Made by a program: the position numbers and the translations under genes | Part shown: positions 1 to 9,880 of the stretch, in pieces | Numbering within the stretch: position 1 is the stretch's first letter | Layout of the letters: each line of letters starts with the position of its first letter | Assembly: GCA_947494325.1 (NCBI GenBank) | Contig: CANLUS010000001.1 | Location: forward strand, 744,001-808,000 | Direction: 5' to 3' | From: an uncultured Flavobacteriaceae bacterium | Lineage (GTDB): Bacteria; Bacteroidota; Bacteroidia; Flavobacteriales; Flavobacteriaceae | Length of the DNA: 64,000 nt | Notes under the pieces: generated by a model | Database searches by the model: none | The model's input: only the letters and a program-made list of their open reading frames with translations | What the model was told of the DNA's origin: nothing

Positions 1-1
1 A

Positions 2-64
2 TATAGCCATCGTATTATTAGAATGTTAGATGGTCAAAAAGTCACTGAGAACATTTTGACTTAA
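2..64 (+). CDS. C-terminal end of an ABC transporter ATP-binding protein (partial)
   Basis: Only the last 20 codons are present; the gene enters from outside the window. The readable end, YSHRIIRMLDGQKVTE, matches the C-terminal strand of LolD/MacB-type ATPases, which normally follows the H-loop histidine (xxYxxRxIxLxDGxV). The complete ATPase at 14802-15470 ends in a similar way (RVVNLLDGSIVTE). It stops 39 bases before the first permease, so it is probably the ATPase that powers the permease array downstream. The Walker motifs lie outside the window, so the call rests on this short tail and on context. Confidence 0.75.
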   Translation, partial: YSHRIIRMLDGQKVTENILT

Positions 65-103
65 GAAAATTAATAACATTAAAAATCTCAAAATCTTGTA
101 GTT

Positions 104-2509
104 ATGTTCAAAAATTATATTAAAATCGCCTTTCGAAATCTGTTGAAAAACAAAATATATTCAATTATCAATATATCTGGTTTGGCCATCGGTATGGCGG
201 CAACAATTTTAATTGGACTCTGGATATATGACGAACTGAATTATAACGATTATTTTGAGAACAAGTCAACGATCGCTCAGGTATTTGAAAGCTCTTCGAA
301 TAATGGTGATATAGATACAGGGCCTGCAATACCAAGACCTTTAGAGTTTGCACTCCGTCAAGATTATAATGATAATTTCAAGCATATTGTTATGTCTTCT
401 TGGCAGCAACCAAGATATCTTAAGTTCGGTGAGACCAATATCTATCGAACTGGAAATGCAATGCAAGAAGGAGCAACCGAAATGTTGAACCTGCAAATTT
501 TAGAAGGAGTAAGAGATGGCTTAAAAGAACAAAATGCCATCATGCTTTCTGAATCTTCAGCAACATCTTTGTTTGGTTCTAAATCTGCTCTAGGGCAGAT
601 AATAAAAGTAAATAATGAAGATGATTTAGTTGTCTCGGCTGTTTATAAGGATATTCCAGCAAATAACTCATTTAGTGATATGGAATATTTAATTCCGTGG
701 AAATATTACGTAACAACACAACCTTGGTTAGAACGTGCTAAGGAATCATGGGGAAATAATTCGTTTCAATTATTTGTTCAAATTAATGAAAATACCTCCA
801 TGGAAGCGATATCATCAAAAATCATTGATGTTAAGAAGATCGGCGATCCAGATGAAGCTCAATTCAACCCAGAAGTGTTTTTATTTCCTATGAAGGATTG
901 GTATTTGAGAGCTGATTTTGAGAATGGAGTACAGTCGGGAGGTCGCATCGAAAACGTTTGGCTGTTTGGAGTCATAGGACTTTTTATTTTATTATTGGCA
1001 TGTATCAATTTTGTAAATTTAAGTACGGCCAGGTCTGAAAAAAGAGCTACTGAAGTTGGCATTAGAAAATCGATAGGCTCTCAACGCGGACAACTCATAT
1101 TTCAGTTTTTAACAGAATCATTCCTTATTGTAATTCTGTCATTTATCCTTGCTTTGGGTATTGTTTTATTGTTTATGAACGGATTTAATTCCTTGGCTAG
1201 TAAGTCGATAGTTTTTCCTTGGGCGAACACCATGTTTTGGCTAGTATCATTAATCTTCATAGTGATCACTGCCTTTTTGGCAGGCAGTTATCCGGCCTTA
1301 TATCTTTCTTCTTTTAACCCCGTAACGGTATTAAAAGGAACATTTAAAGCGGGTCGCTTTTCTTCGTTACCTCGAAAAGTATTAGTGGTGACGCAATTCA
1401 CAGTATCTATTGCGTTAATCATCGGAACGCTTGTAGTGATGAATCAAATACAATTTAGCAAAGATAGACCTACTGGATATGATAAAGAAGGGCTGATTCA
1501 GATCCCAGTAATGAGTTCAGAATTTATTGGGAAGCATGAACTTATGAGAACCCAATTTGTTGCGTCGGGTGGTGCCACGAGTATGACTGCAATGAGCAGT
1601 CCTACAACCAATGTATGGTCGAATCGAAGCGGGTATACTTGGGATGGTAAACCAGAGGGTTTTCAAGAGGATTTGGCATATACTACTGTTAATTATGACT
1701 TCGTTAAAACGTTAGGTTTAAAGATCATTGAAGGCCGTGGTTTTTCACGAGAATTTGCTACAGACTCTACCGCAGTAGTTTTAAATCAAACAGCAGTAAA
1801 ATATATGGGTTTAAAGAATCCGATAGGAAAATTCATTAGAGATGGTGATGTTGGTGATCCGAATCCAGAACCTCCATTAAAAATTATTGGTGTTATCGAA
1901 GACATGATAGTTCAATCACCTTACGAACCGGTAAAACAAGCCATGTATGTTTTTGAACGATTCGGTAACATTGCATTTTATAACTTAAGATTAAATCCGT
2001 CAAAAAGTACAACCGAAAATTTGGAACTTATTGAAGGTGTATTTAAAAAGAACTTCCCAAATACTCCATTCGATTTTCAATTTATAGATGAACAGTATGG
2101 TGCAAAGTTCAGATCTGAAGAGCGTATTGCTAGTTTAGCCAGAGTATTTACTGGATTAGCCATTTTTATTAGTTGTTTAGGTCTATTTGGTTTAGCTTCT
2201 TTTGTCGCAGAGCAACGAACCAAAGAAATTGGAGTTAGAAAAGTTTTAGGAGCTTCAATTAGTCAGTTATGGTTGTTACTATCAAAAGATTTTATCAGAT
2301 TGGTGATAATCTCATTGTTAGTTGCTTCTCCAATAGCTTATTACGTTATGGGTCAATGGTTGCAAAAATTCAGTTATAGAACTTCCGTTACCTGGGACGT
2401 ATTTGCCATAGCATGTTTTGGAGCACTTATTATTACCCTTATTACGGTAAGTTTTCAAGCTATCAAAGCAGCCATTACCAATCCAACAGAATCGTTAAGA
2501 ACAGAATAG
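104..2509 (+). CDS. FtsX/MacB-type ABC transporter permease, paralogue 1
   Basis: Inner-membrane permease of 801 residues with the duplicated layout common in Bacteroidota. A first membrane helix (about 20-42) is followed by a periplasmic MacB_PCD-like domain (about 45-280) and an FtsX domain (about 286-405) with three helices. A further helix at about 425-445 leads to a second periplasmic domain and a second FtsX domain (about 680-795). Both FtsX domains carry the E-I/V-G-V/I-R-K cytoplasmic coupling motif (TEVGIRKSIGS and KEIGVRKVLGAS). The family exports peptides, lipids or drugs, or transmits force, without the substrate crossing the permease. The C-terminus NPTESLRTE resembles those of the next five genes. 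The N-terminal helix region (LWIYDELNYN) groups it with paralogues 5 and 6. Substrate unknown. Confidence 0.9.
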   Translation: MFKNYIKIAFRNLLKNKIYSIINISGLAIGMAATILIGLWIYDELNYNDYFENKSTIAQVFESSSNNGDIDTGPAIPRPLEFALRQDYNDNFKHIVMSSWQQPRYLKFGETNIYRTGNAMQEGATEMLNLQILEGVRDGLKEQNAIMLSESSATSLFGSKSALGQIIKVNNEDDLVVSAVYKDIPANNSFSDMEYLIPWKYYVTTQPWLERAKESWGNNSFQLFVQINENTSMEAISSKIIDVKKIGDPDEAQFNPEVFLFPMKDWYLRADFENGVQSGGRIENVWLFGVIGLFILLLACINFVNLSTARSEKRATEVGIRKSIGSQRGQLIFQFLTESFLIVILSFILALGIVLLFMNGFNSLASKSIVFPWANTMFWLVSLIFIVITAFLAGSYPALYLSSFNPVTVLKGTFKAGRFSSLPRKVLVVTQFTVSIALIIGTLVVMNQIQFSKDRPTGYDKEGLIQIPVMSSEFIGKHELMRTQFVASGGATSMTAMSSPTTNVWSNRSGYTWDGKPEGFQEDLAYTTVNYDFVKTLGLKIIEGRGFSREFATDSTAVVLNQTAVKYMGLKNPIGKFIRDGDVGDPNPEPPLKIIGVIEDMIVQSPYEPVKQAMYVFERFGNIAFYNLRLNPSKSTTENLELIEGVFKKNFPNTPFDFQFIDEQYGAKFRSEERIASLARVFTGLAIFISCLGLFGLASFVAEQRTKEIGVRKVLGASISQLWLLLSKDFIRLVIISLLVASPIAYYVMGQWLQKFSYRTSVTWDVFAIACFGALIITLITVSFQAIKAAITNPTESLRTE

Positions 2510-2537
2510 GTTCATTAAATCCATAATACACACACTC

Positions 2538-2569
2538 ATGATTAGAAATTATTTTAAAATAGCATGGAG
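2538..2569 (+). repeat. Near-identical 5-prime ends of permeases 2 and 4 (direct repeat)
   Basis: The first 32 bases of paralogue 2 (2538-2569) match the first 32 of paralogue 4 (7407-7438) at 31 positions, with the first 26 bases identical. Paralogue 3 (4976 onward) has the same pattern with two C-for-T changes in its first 26 bases. The encoded peptide MIRNYFKIAW is conserved, but codon choice is conserved too, which suggests recent duplication or gene conversion. Confidence 0.7.
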
Positions 2570-4964
2570 GAGTCTTCAAAAAAACAAATTACAAACAGGC
2601 ATTAATTTACTAGGCTTGACGGTAGGGACCATATGTTGTTTGAGCATTTTGGCATATGTTTTTGCGCAGTTAGGATATGACAGGCACCATGACGATGCTG
2701 AATCATTATATCGGGTGCGAACATATATTAAAAATCCTGACGGACAAACATTTAATGCCGCTTCAAGCGGCCCTCCAATTGCCTTTGCAATGAAAGAAGA
2801 TTTTCCGGAAGTCGTCGAAGCCACACGTTTGGTTTATATGGGAGAGGGAAGTGAAGGATTACTTCGCGTAAGTGATAATAGTGAAGGTTTTTATGAACCA
2901 AGAGGTTACTTAGCAGATGCGACCGTTTTCAATGTTTTTAACTTCAATTTTATAGAGGGCACTCCTACAAATGCTTTAGTAAAACCAAATACCATTGTAT
3001 TATCATCTTCACTCGCAAAAAAATTATTTGGAAGTGTACCAGCCTTAAACAAAACTATCGTTTCAGGGGGAGGTGACGACGAGCTAATATTAACTGTAAC
3101 TGGAGTTTTTGATGACAGTAAAAAGTTAAAATCACATTTAGATCCGAACTATATTTTAACTATGAATACACCTGGCTTAGGGGAGTTTATAAGAACCGTT
3201 CAAAATTTCGCAACTCAAAATTTTATCCATACATATGTAAAACTAAATTCTCCAGGCAATGCAGCCGCGGTACAAGATAAATTACCAGCTTTTTTAAGTG
3301 CGCGTGGTGCTAAGGATATCAAAGCTGTAGGGTTTGAGAAAAGCTTATATCTACAAAAAGTAACCGATATTCATTTATATTCTAAGGGTATTTCGCGCCA
3401 AATAGGCGCTATCTCTGATATTAATTATTTATATCTGTTAATTGTATTGGCTTTGTTTATTCAGTTAGTAGCATGTGTCAATTTCATTAATTTGAGTACA
3501 GCACGAGCAAGCAAAAGAGCAAAAGAAATCGGAGTACGAAAAGCCATTGGTGCTGATAAGAAATCATTGGTAGGCCAGTTTTTAGGAGAATCTATTTTAT
3601 TATCGCTTTTTGCAACGCTTATTAGTGTTCCCGCAACTGGCTTGTTATTGCCATTAGTAAATAAATTAACCCAAGGCGAAGTAGGATTATCTGAATTATT
3701 TGACTGGAAAGTGATATTGACCTTACTTGCTCTAGGACTTATAACCGGATTAATAGCGGGAATTTACCCAGCCCTAGTCTTATCTTCTATAAAACCAATT
3801 CGTGTGTTGAAGGGTACTATTTCATCCAATTCTGGAAATGGAATTTTCCGTAAAGCATTAGTGGTATTTCAGTTTGTTATTTCGATAGGTCTAATAGCGA
3901 CAGTCTCAATCATCACGCAGCAGGTTCGTTACGCACAGAATAAAGATATGGGTTTCAATAAAGACAATTTAATTGCAGTGCGCATGGGGACTGATGAGGC
4001 TACAGATCAATACAGAGCCCTAAAAACCGAAATGAGCAAGATTTCTGGTGTAAAAATGGTGTCGGGAAGCAATAATTATCCCTCTCAATTTGTATTTAGT
4101 GATATAGGAGCACATTTACCTGGAGGCAATCCTGCGGAGCAAGTTTTAATTAAGGTAAATGGTATAAGTAAAGACTATTTTGAAACGGTTGGCACGAAGC
4201 TTTTAGCTGGTAGAGATATGCGGTATGAAGATGAAAATCAGGTAATAGTGAATAAGGCAACTATAGAAGCCTTTAATATTAAATTAGAAACCGCTATAGG
4301 ATCCAAACTCCTTTCAACTTATGAAGATGAAACCGATACTTATGAGATCGTAGGCGTTACGGAGAATTTTCATTTTGCATCCCTAAAAGAAGAGGTGAAG
4401 CCTATATTATTATTTAATGATTCAAGTCTTGATTGGATGTTGGTGAAAACTGAAACTGCTGATTTTATACGCATTTTAAGTGAGATGAAGGCTGCCTGGA
4501 AACAAATCAATAAGAGCACACCTTTCGTTTATAATTTTGTAGATAAGGAAGCCGAAAAATTAATTGAAGAAGAAAAACGTTTAGCGAATATTTCAATTGT
4601 ATTTACCGCATTAGCGATATTGATTAGCTGTCTTGGCCTATTTGGTTTAATTTCTTTCATGGCTGAACAAAAAAAGAAAGAAATTGGTATTCGAAAAGTA
4701 TTGGGTGCTAGTGTAAGTACTGTAATGAAAATGTTAACAAAAGACTTTTTCTTATTGATATTGATTGCATTTATCATCTCAACACCAATCGCCTACTATT
4801 TAATGGAAAATTGGTTGCAAGATTTTACCTATAGAATTTCAATTAGTTGGTGGATTTTTCTCGTAGCAGGTATTATTACAGCTTTTATAACGCTAGTTAC
4901 TGTGAGTGCTCAGGCGATAAAAGCTGCAACGGCTAACCCTGTTAATTCTTTAAGAACTGAATAA
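2538..4964 (+). CDS. FtsX/MacB-type ABC transporter permease, paralogue 2
   Basis: An 808-residue permease with the same two-times (MacB_PCD plus FtsX) layout as its neighbours. The FtsX domains start near residues 296 and 684, with coupling motifs KEIGVRKAIGA and KEIGIRKVLGAS. It begins MIRNYFKIAWRSL and ends NPVNSLRTE, nearly the same as paralogues 3 and 4. After the first helix the YDRHHDDAESLYRVR stretch is the usual start of the first periplasmic domain in this family. It follows paralogue 1 by 28 bases on the same strand, so co-transcription is likely. Its 5-prime end is almost identical at the DNA level to that of paralogue 4. Substrate unknown. Confidence 0.9.
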   Translation: MIRNYFKIAWRSLQKNKLQTGINLLGLTVGTICCLSILAYVFAQLGYDRHHDDAESLYRVRTYIKNPDGQTFNAASSGPPIAFAMKEDFPEVVEATRLVYMGEGSEGLLRVSDNSEGFYEPRGYLADATVFNVFNFNFIEGTPTNALVKPNTIVLSSSLAKKLFGSVPALNKTIVSGGGDDELILTVTGVFDDSKKLKSHLDPNYILTMNTPGLGEFIRTVQNFATQNFIHTYVKLNSPGNAAAVQDKLPAFLSARGAKDIKAVGFEKSLYLQKVTDIHLYSKGISRQIGAISDINYLYLLIVLALFIQLVACVNFINLSTARASKRAKEIGVRKAIGADKKSLVGQFLGESILLSLFATLISVPATGLLLPLVNKLTQGEVGLSELFDWKVILTLLALGLITGLIAGIYPALVLSSIKPIRVLKGTISSNSGNGIFRKALVVFQFVISIGLIATVSIITQQVRYAQNKDMGFNKDNLIAVRMGTDEATDQYRALKTEMSKISGVKMVSGSNNYPSQFVFSDIGAHLPGGNPAEQVLIKVNGISKDYFETVGTKLLAGRDMRYEDENQVIVNKATIEAFNIKLETAIGSKLLSTYEDETDTYEIVGVTENFHFASLKEEVKPILLFNDSSLDWMLVKTETADFIRILSEMKAAWKQINKSTPFVYNFVDKEAEKLIEEEKRLANISIVFTALAILISCLGLFGLISFMAEQKKKEIGIRKVLGASVSTVMKMLTKDFFLLILIAFIISTPIAYYLMENWLQDFTYRISISWWIFLVAGIITAFITLVTVSAQAIKAATANPVNSLRTE

Positions 4965-4975
4965 AATAATTGCTT

Positions 4976-7393
4976 ATGATCAGAAATTATTTCAAAATAG
5001 CATTACGAAATCTTTGGAAAAATAGAACCTTTACAGGCCTGAATATTGTGGGTCTAACCGCTGCCTTTGGAGTTGCTATCTTGTTAGCTATTTTTTCGGT
5101 GTTTCAACTTTCTTTTGACCGCTTTCATGAACATAAAAACTATCTGTATCAAGTTTATTCTGAGGATAGTTTTCTTGATGGAATTGAGGCAAATATTTCA
5201 AAATCAGAACCTTTTGCAGCTGCCTTACAGAACGAAATTACTGGTGTTGAGAAAATAACAAGGTTTAACGGATCAGGTGTTCTTTTGGGCTATCAAGAAA
5301 AAGAACTTCGTATGAGTGGCGCTTATGTTGATCCAGATTTTTTTGACATGTTTAGCTTTCCTATTATTAAAGGAAACAGTAAAGATCCAATAACTGCTGA
5401 ATCTTCTATTGCTATTACCGAAGTGGCGGCTAAACGAATATTTGGAGAAGAAAATGCTATTGGAAAAACGGTGACCATTTTAAGAGATGAGAAAGAGGTT
5501 CCGTTCACTGTTTCAGCAATTGTTGAGGACTTTCCTATTACAAGTTCAATTGGCTTTGATGTGATACTTAATTTTAAGAGTCAAGGGAAATATGCGTATG
5601 AAAGAACCATCGGTCGATGGGATGTTGAGAACCATAATGTCTACATGAAGCTTTCTAAAGGTATAGCAGCTAGTCAGTTTGAAAAAAGCACAGTAGATTT
5701 TACCCAATTGCACTATAAAGATGAAATCGACATGGCGAAGCGAGATGGTGTCCAACCTAACTCTGAAGGTAATTATAGACAAATAAAATTATTACCCTTA
5801 ACAGATATTTCATTTGCAAATTTTAATCAAGGCCCGGTAACGGTAAACCGTACAATGCCATATTTGGTTTTGGGAATCGCAATTTTAATTTTATTTATTG
5901 CCTGCGTTAATTTTATCAATATGAGTGTCGCCAAAAGCGCACAAAGATTACGAGAGATAGGAATGCGTAAAACACTAGGAGCAAATAAAAAACAATTATT
6001 TTTTCAGTTCTGGGGAGAAAGCGTTTTGGTCTTCTTAATTTCCATAAGTTTAGGTGCTTTAATGGCGACTCTTTTGTTGCCTTCATTTCAAACTTTATTT
6101 AGGACAGAAGCGTCGTTTGAAATACTATTAAACCCATCGTTATTGTTAGTATTGGGCTTAAGTGTTCTAGGCATAACGCTTGTTGCAGGTGGCTACCCAG
6201 CACTCCTCATGAGTCGTCTAGGAACTATACAAAGCCTTAAAGGAAAACTTGAAAGCAACGGAAAAAACAGATTACGCAATAGTTTAATGGTGGTTCAGTT
6301 CAGTATTGCCATTTTGCTTATTAGTGGCACTTTAGTACTCTGGAGCCAAGTAGATTTTATGCGCACAAAAGACTTAGGTTTCAATAAAGAGCAAGTAATT
6401 GCTTTTCCCTTGAACGGTAAACGTAATGATCAACAAGCTTTAAAATTATTGAGAGATGCCCTTCAAGATAAAACGAATATTGTAAGTGTCTCAGCGTCCA
6501 ACAATATTTTAGGTCTTGGAAAAGACGGCAGTAGATCAACAAGCGTATTAGGTTTTGATCATAAAGGACGTGGCGTAGAGACTCACATGCTGGTAGTCGA
6601 TGTTGATTATATAAAAACATTAGACTTGAATCTTATTAAGGGAAGATCTTTTCGGAAAAATTTAGCAAGTGATAGTCTCTCTGTTATTATAAATGAATCA
6701 ATGGCTAAACAACTCAGTGAAGAAGAAATATTGACTGCTAAATTAGACTTAGATGACAAATCCTTCTCTATTGTAGGAGTGATTAAAGATTTTAATTTTC
6801 AAGAACTTGACCAAAATATTGCGCCATTGTCATTATTTGCCCATCCAAATTGGAATCTGCGCAATGCCTATGTCAAGGTTACTCCACAAAATTTGGAACA
6901 AGCTTATAATGATGTGAAAGCTGCATGGAATAGTATTGAACCAAACGCAGAATTTCAAGGATCTTTTTTAAATGAGAATATAGATCGTACACTACGAAAT
7001 GAACGTACGATGATTACCATGATTGGTAGTGGTTCTATTTTAGCTATTATGTTAAGTTGTATAGGTCTGTTTGCGATGTCAATGCTCATTGTTTCTCAGC
7101 GTCGTAAGGAAATTGGAGTTCGTAAGATTGTTGGAGCAAGCGTTTCTGCAATTACTGTACTTCTTACAAAAGATTTCTTGAAATTAGTGGTTATTGCTTT
7201 TCTTATTGCAACGCCAATTGCATGGTACGCAATGAACAAATGGTTGCAAAATTATGTGTATCGTATTGATTTAGAACTTTGGATGTTTCTCATTGCCGGC
7301 GGAATTTCACTCTTGATTGCTATGCTAACAATAGCAGGAAAGACGATTGGAGCAGCAACTTCAAATCCAGTAAATTCTCTAAGATCGGAATAA
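4976..7393 (+). CDS. FtsX/MacB-type ABC transporter permease, paralogue 3
   Basis: An 805-residue permease starting at the ATG at 4976. An in-frame TTG six bases upstream would add only two residues, and the paralogues all begin MIRNYFKIA, so the ATG is preferred. The layout is a first helix (about 18-42), a periplasmic domain, an FtsX domain near 295 (REIGMRKTLGANKKQL), a second periplasmic domain and a second FtsX domain near 681 (KEIGVRKIVGAS). It ends NPVNSLRSE. The start lies 11 bases after the previous stop codon, so the genes are tightly linked. It belongs to the same subgroup as paralogues 2 and 4 (SFDRFHEHKNYLYQVY after the first helix). Substrate unknown. Confidence 0.9.
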   Translation: MIRNYFKIALRNLWKNRTFTGLNIVGLTAAFGVAILLAIFSVFQLSFDRFHEHKNYLYQVYSEDSFLDGIEANISKSEPFAAALQNEITGVEKITRFNGSGVLLGYQEKELRMSGAYVDPDFFDMFSFPIIKGNSKDPITAESSIAITEVAAKRIFGEENAIGKTVTILRDEKEVPFTVSAIVEDFPITSSIGFDVILNFKSQGKYAYERTIGRWDVENHNVYMKLSKGIAASQFEKSTVDFTQLHYKDEIDMAKRDGVQPNSEGNYRQIKLLPLTDISFANFNQGPVTVNRTMPYLVLGIAILILFIACVNFINMSVAKSAQRLREIGMRKTLGANKKQLFFQFWGESVLVFLISISLGALMATLLLPSFQTLFRTEASFEILLNPSLLLVLGLSVLGITLVAGGYPALLMSRLGTIQSLKGKLESNGKNRLRNSLMVVQFSIAILLISGTLVLWSQVDFMRTKDLGFNKEQVIAFPLNGKRNDQQALKLLRDALQDKTNIVSVSASNNILGLGKDGSRSTSVLGFDHKGRGVETHMLVVDVDYIKTLDLNLIKGRSFRKNLASDSLSVIINESMAKQLSEEEILTAKLDLDDKSFSIVGVIKDFNFQELDQNIAPLSLFAHPNWNLRNAYVKVTPQNLEQAYNDVKAAWNSIEPNAEFQGSFLNENIDRTLRNERTMITMIGSGSILAIMLSCIGLFAMSMLIVSQRRKEIGVRKIVGASVSAITVLLTKDFLKLVVIAFLIATPIAWYAMNKWLQNYVYRIDLELWMFLIAGGISLLIAMLTIAGKTIGAATSNPVNSLRSE

Positions 7394-7406
7394 AAAACTA
7401 GTAGTC

Positions 7407-9854
7407 ATGATTAGAAATTATTTTAAAATAGCTTGGAGAAATCTGGTAAAGCATAAGGTATTTTCTCTGATTAACGTTATCGGGCTCACAATAGGTTTAA
7501 GCGCATCATTCGTGATAGGTTTGATGATTTATTACGATTATACATTTGATATCTTTCATAAAGATGGAGATCGCATTTATAGAGTGGTTTCAGATTTTTA
7601 TAGTCCAGAAGGAACTTTTCATAACTCGGGGGTTACAGTGGCATTAGAAGACGCGATTCAAGAGAATACAAATTTTGAAACGGTGACAGGGTTCTATATA
7701 GAACGACCGAATAGCGTTGAAAATAAAGAGGCAAATATCAATGTTAAATGGGCTAAACATGTCATTTTTACAGACAAAGATTACTTCGATATTTTTAAGT
7801 ATAATTTCATAGCAGGAAATAAAGAAACGGCTTTGTCGAACCCGAACAATGTAGTTTTAACGGAGTCGAGAGCTGCTCAGTATTTTCCAAAACTTTCTCC
7901 AGATGCTGTTGTAGGTAAAACATTGGTCTACAATGATACCATAAACGTAAAGGTTACAGCCGTTGTTGAGAATTTTAAAGAAAGAACAGATTTAATTTTT
8001 GAAGAATTTGTATCAAGTTCAACACTTTTAAATACCAGATTAAGAAATGATTTCATTACCAAAAATTGGAATTCTACTAATTCAAGTTCACAGTTATTCG
8101 TTAAAGTGAATTCGGGAGTTGATTTCGATAATATTCAAGAAGAGTTTGATGTGTTAACAAGCAAGCATTTAGATGAATACTCTCGTAATCATGGTCAGTC
8201 CAGGAAGTTTAAATTGCAACCTTTAAGTGATATTCATTTCAATGAAGATTATGGAATTTATGACTGGGATCACGGACAGGCGAGTAAATCATTATTGACA
8301 AATCTGGGACTCATAGCCATATTTTTATTGATATTAGGTTGTATAAATTTTATCAATCTAAATACGGCGCAAGCATCAGAGCGTGCCAAAGAAATTGGTA
8401 TTCGTAAAACTTTAGGAAGTTCGAGAAAGCAATTAATAAGTCAGTTTATGGGCGAAACATTGTTATTGGTAGTGTTCTCAGCCTTATTATCCCTAGTGCT
8501 TTCTAAATATTTAATCGATGCGTTTTCAGATTTCGTTCCGGAAGGCTTAAATATCTACCTATTCAGGTCACCGTTTATTATCATAAGTCTTATACTGTTA
8601 TTACTTGTGGTAACATTCTTGTCTGGCTTTTATCCAGCACTCATTCTATCGAAATTCAATACAGTTTCAGTATTAAAAAACCATTTAGCCATAGGACAAA
8701 ACAAAGTAAAACTGCGCAAATTTTTAACGGTATTTCAGTTTACGATAGCACAAGTATTTATTATAGCAACCCTCTTAGTAGGAAGACAGATTAACTTCTT
8801 GTTGAGTAAAGATATGGGATTTAAAACAGAGGCTGTCGTCACTGTTTACAGTCCAAGAAGTGAACGAGGATTGGAGAAAAAAGAACGATTTCTTCAAAAA
8901 CTTAAAACAATACCACAAATTAAGCAATTGAGTTTAGGAGGTGCTCCTCCAGCTTCATTTTCTTCAAACACATCTACCACTACCTATAAGAATGGAGAAA
9001 AGGAAGTGCAATCGGATTTACAATTTATTTTTGGCGATACAAATTATGCCAACCTTTATGAGCTAGAATTACTTGCCGGAAGAACACATTTAAACGATAC
9101 GATCAAAGAATTAGTAATTAACGAAGCTGCTAGAAAAATCTATGGATTCGCTACTCCTGAAGAGGCTGTTGGTAAGGTCATAGATTTTGGAGATTATAAG
9201 GTGCCAATAGTAGGTGTTATGGCGAATTTTCATCAAAGATCTTTAAAAACTGACATTAAACCAATGGCATTACGTGGTGACTGGGAGAGAGGTCAGTTTA
9301 GCAGGTTTTGGGGTGCGCATATCGCTTTTCAAAATACAAATGCTGATAATTTGAAGACAACCTTGTCTCGAATTGAATCTGTCTATGGTGAAGTATATAC
9401 AGAAATTGAAGATTACCGTATGGATTTCATGGATGAGACTATAGCCAGATTTTATAATCGAGAAAAAAAGGTATCTAAACTTCTAAACTGGGCCACAGGT
9501 CTGTCTATTTTGATTAGCTGCTTAGGACTATTAGGTCTTGTTATTTATACTACCAATAGAAGAATCAAAGAAATAGGTGTTCGAAAAGTACTAGGGGCTT
9601 CTCTTTTTGAGATCAATACCTTATTATGTAAGGAGTTTCTGATTCTAGTGGCAGTTGCTTTTATGATTGCAGCTCCATTGGCATGGTATGGTATTAATAA
9701 TTGGTTACAAAATTTCACTTATAAAGCAAGTATAAGTTTTTGGGTATTTATAATGAGTGGAGCCGCTATGATCTTATTCGCATTGTTAGTGATAAGTATT
9801 AAAACACTGCAAGCAGCAACTGCGAATCCCGTGAATTCTTTACGTTCAGAATAA
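7407..9854 (+). CDS. FtsX/MacB-type ABC transporter permease, paralogue 4
   Basis: At 815 residues this is the longest of the six permeases. It has a first helix, a periplasmic MacB_PCD-like domain beginning at TFDIFHKDGDRIYRVV, an FtsX domain near 298 (KEIGIRKTLGSSRKQL), a second periplasmic domain and a second FtsX domain near 694 (KEIGVRKVLGAS). The C-terminus NPVNSLRSE is shared with paralogues 3 and 5. It lies 13 bases downstream of paralogue 3 on the same strand. The first periplasmic domain diverges strongly from its neighbours while the membrane parts stay similar, which fits paralogues that respond to different substrates or partners. That interpretation is an inference. Confidence 0.9.
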   Translation: MIRNYFKIAWRNLVKHKVFSLINVIGLTIGLSASFVIGLMIYYDYTFDIFHKDGDRIYRVVSDFYSPEGTFHNSGVTVALEDAIQENTNFETVTGFYIERPNSVENKEANINVKWAKHVIFTDKDYFDIFKYNFIAGNKETALSNPNNVVLTESRAAQYFPKLSPDAVVGKTLVYNDTINVKVTAVVENFKERTDLIFEEFVSSSTLLNTRLRNDFITKNWNSTNSSSQLFVKVNSGVDFDNIQEEFDVLTSKHLDEYSRNHGQSRKFKLQPLSDIHFNEDYGIYDWDHGQASKSLLTNLGLIAIFLLILGCINFINLNTAQASERAKEIGIRKTLGSSRKQLISQFMGETLLLVVFSALLSLVLSKYLIDAFSDFVPEGLNIYLFRSPFIIISLILLLLVVTFLSGFYPALILSKFNTVSVLKNHLAIGQNKVKLRKFLTVFQFTIAQVFIIATLLVGRQINFLLSKDMGFKTEAVVTVYSPRSERGLEKKERFLQKLKTIPQIKQLSLGGAPPASFSSNTSTTTYKNGEKEVQSDLQFIFGDTNYANLYELELLAGRTHLNDTIKELVINEAARKIYGFATPEEAVGKVIDFGDYKVPIVGVMANFHQRSLKTDIKPMALRGDWERGQFSRFWGAHIAFQNTNADNLKTTLSRIESVYGEVYTEIEDYRMDFMDETIARFYNREKKVSKLLNWATGLSILISCLGLLGLVIYTTNRRIKEIGVRKVLGASLFEINTLLCKEFLILVAVAFMIAAPLAWYGINNWLQNFTYKASISFWVFIMSGAAMILFALLVISIKTLQAATANPVNSLRSE

Positions 9855-9880
9855 CTTTCATCGATCAAAAGCTAATAATC

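Noticed and set aside
4970-4975. TTG start adding two residues to permease 3
   Set aside because: All related permeases in the array start at the ATG giving MIRNYFKIA.
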